Positions 4,962 through 5,138 of a stretch of DNA of 5,138 nt are shown here, in pieces; position 1 is the stretch's first letter, and every line of letters begins with the position of its first letter. Source of the DNA: Actinomycetota bacterium (lineage in GTDB: Bacteria > Actinomycetota > Actinomycetes > Streptosporangiales > Streptosporangiaceae); assembly GCA_003168295.1 (NCBI GenBank), contig PMST01000553.1, forward strand, positions 1 to 5,138, written 5' to 3'. The notes beneath the pieces are model-generated. The model saw nothing but the letters and a program-made list of their open reading frames with translations. It made no database searches and was not told the origin of the DNA. The translations under genes were made by a program, and so were the position numbers.

Positions 4962-5138
4962 ATGTACGGAGGGCCGGCCAGAACGTATGGTGACAGTCAC
5001 TGGTTGCGGCCGTCGCGCGAGATCCGCCGTTATGGCCCGCCTTTGGACCTGATGACCGTGCGCCTGCCAGGTCAGCCAGAACGGGTTGTTCTGGAACACC
5101 GTTCATCTGGCTGCGGCCGGGAGAGCTTGCAAGCAGCT
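4962..5138 (+). CDS. Hypothetical protein, 5' part only, runs off the right edge
   Basis: An ATG at 4962 has an excellent ribosome binding site (AGGAGGG at 4951-4957, GGAGG five bases before the ATG) and opens a frame of at least 59 codons with no stop before the edge. The protein begins MYGGPARTYGDSHWL and continues with RPSREIRRYGPPLDLMTVRL. I recognise no family, signal peptide or membrane segment. It is basic and rich in Arg, Gly and Pro. By my count 38 of 59 third positions are G or C (about 64%), low for this genome, with A/T endings concentrated after about codon 36. The last third overlaps a long imperfect hairpin (5073-5113). Either this is a real gene of atypical composition or a good start followed by decayed or non-coding sequence. 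It would be divergent from the sulfurase-like gene. Confidence 0.42.
   Translation, partial: MYGGPARTYGDSHWLRPSREIRRYGPPLDLMTVRLPGQPERVVLEHRSSGCGRESLQAA
5073..5113. repeat. Long bulged hairpin, 15 base pairs over 41 bases
   Basis: CAGCCAG (5073-5079) pairs with CTGGCTG (5107-5113), AACGG (5080-5084) with CCGTT (5099-5103), and GTT (5085-5087) with AAC (5095-5097). The bulges are CAT (5104-5106) and A (5098), with a seven-base loop. It lies inside the putative frame from 4962. The pairing is longer than expected for ordinary coding sequence, so a repeat-type element or structured RNA is possible. Confidence 0.5.

Noticed and set aside
4721..4963. An 80-residue minus-strand frame in the divergent spacer
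   Set aside because: There is no purine-rich site before its start, no recognisable motif, and the inverted repeats of the spacer fall inside it. It looks like a chance frame in GC-rich DNA.
4990..5000. Palindrome GTGACAGTCAC inside the 4962 frame as an operator
   Set aside because: It is a short symmetry downstream of the proposed start codon with no second copy in the same form; too little to support a binding site.
4872..5099. A 75-residue minus-strand frame starting with GTG at the right edge
   Set aside because: It has no ribosome binding site, overlaps the better-supported plus-strand frame, and carries no family signal.
5073..5113. Integron attC-like recombination site
   Set aside because: The hairpin has bulges, but the terminal sequences do not fit the RYYYAAC/GTTRRRY core pair, and no cassette structure is visible.

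Overview
The window is GC-rich DNA with strong G/C preference at third codon positions, GGAGG-type ribosome binding sites and protein families typical of filamentous actinobacteria (a Streptomyces, Actinomadura or Micromonospora-type organism). The species cannot be named from the sequence. It reads as an accessory or decaying region rather than a housekeeping operon.

Layout. Positions 1-1468 (+) hold the C-terminal half of a large LuxR-family (LAL-type) ATPase regulator. It begins outside the window, is split over three reading frames and appears to have lost internal segments, so it is called a pseudogene. Its DNA-binding HTH is still intact. A short gap with a GC-rich hairpin (1503-1524) separates it from a convergent gene.

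Positions 1549-2853 (-) encode a 434-residue membrane protein. It has an N-terminal TIR domain with the NADase-type glutamate present, a helical linker, one transmembrane helix and a small extracytoplasmic C-terminal domain that looks like a sensor. Upstream lies a 274-base spacer containing a short piece of a WD40 repeat on the opposite strand, apparently the remnant of a lost gene.

Positions 3128-4660 (-) encode a 510-residue PLP enzyme closely resembling the N-terminal, NifS-like domain of eukaryotic molybdenum cofactor sulfurase (MOCOS/ABA3). The PLP lysine and the CFC cysteine motif are present, but the MOSC domain of the eukaryotic protein is absent. An ideal Shine-Dalgarno sequence fixes the start at 4660.

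Positions 4661-4961 form a spacer rich in inverted repeats. A reading frame with a perfect ribosome binding site starts at 4962 (+) and runs off the right edge. It has no recognisable family, and a long bulged hairpin lies inside it.

How the parts fit together. No single pathway links the genes. The TIR protein and the sulfurase-like enzyme share a strand, but the 274-base gap suggests separate transcription. A broken regulator, a WD40 fragment and a TIR membrane protein side by side suggest gene loss and turnover, possibly in a defence-type or secondary-metabolism neighbourhood. That last point is inference.
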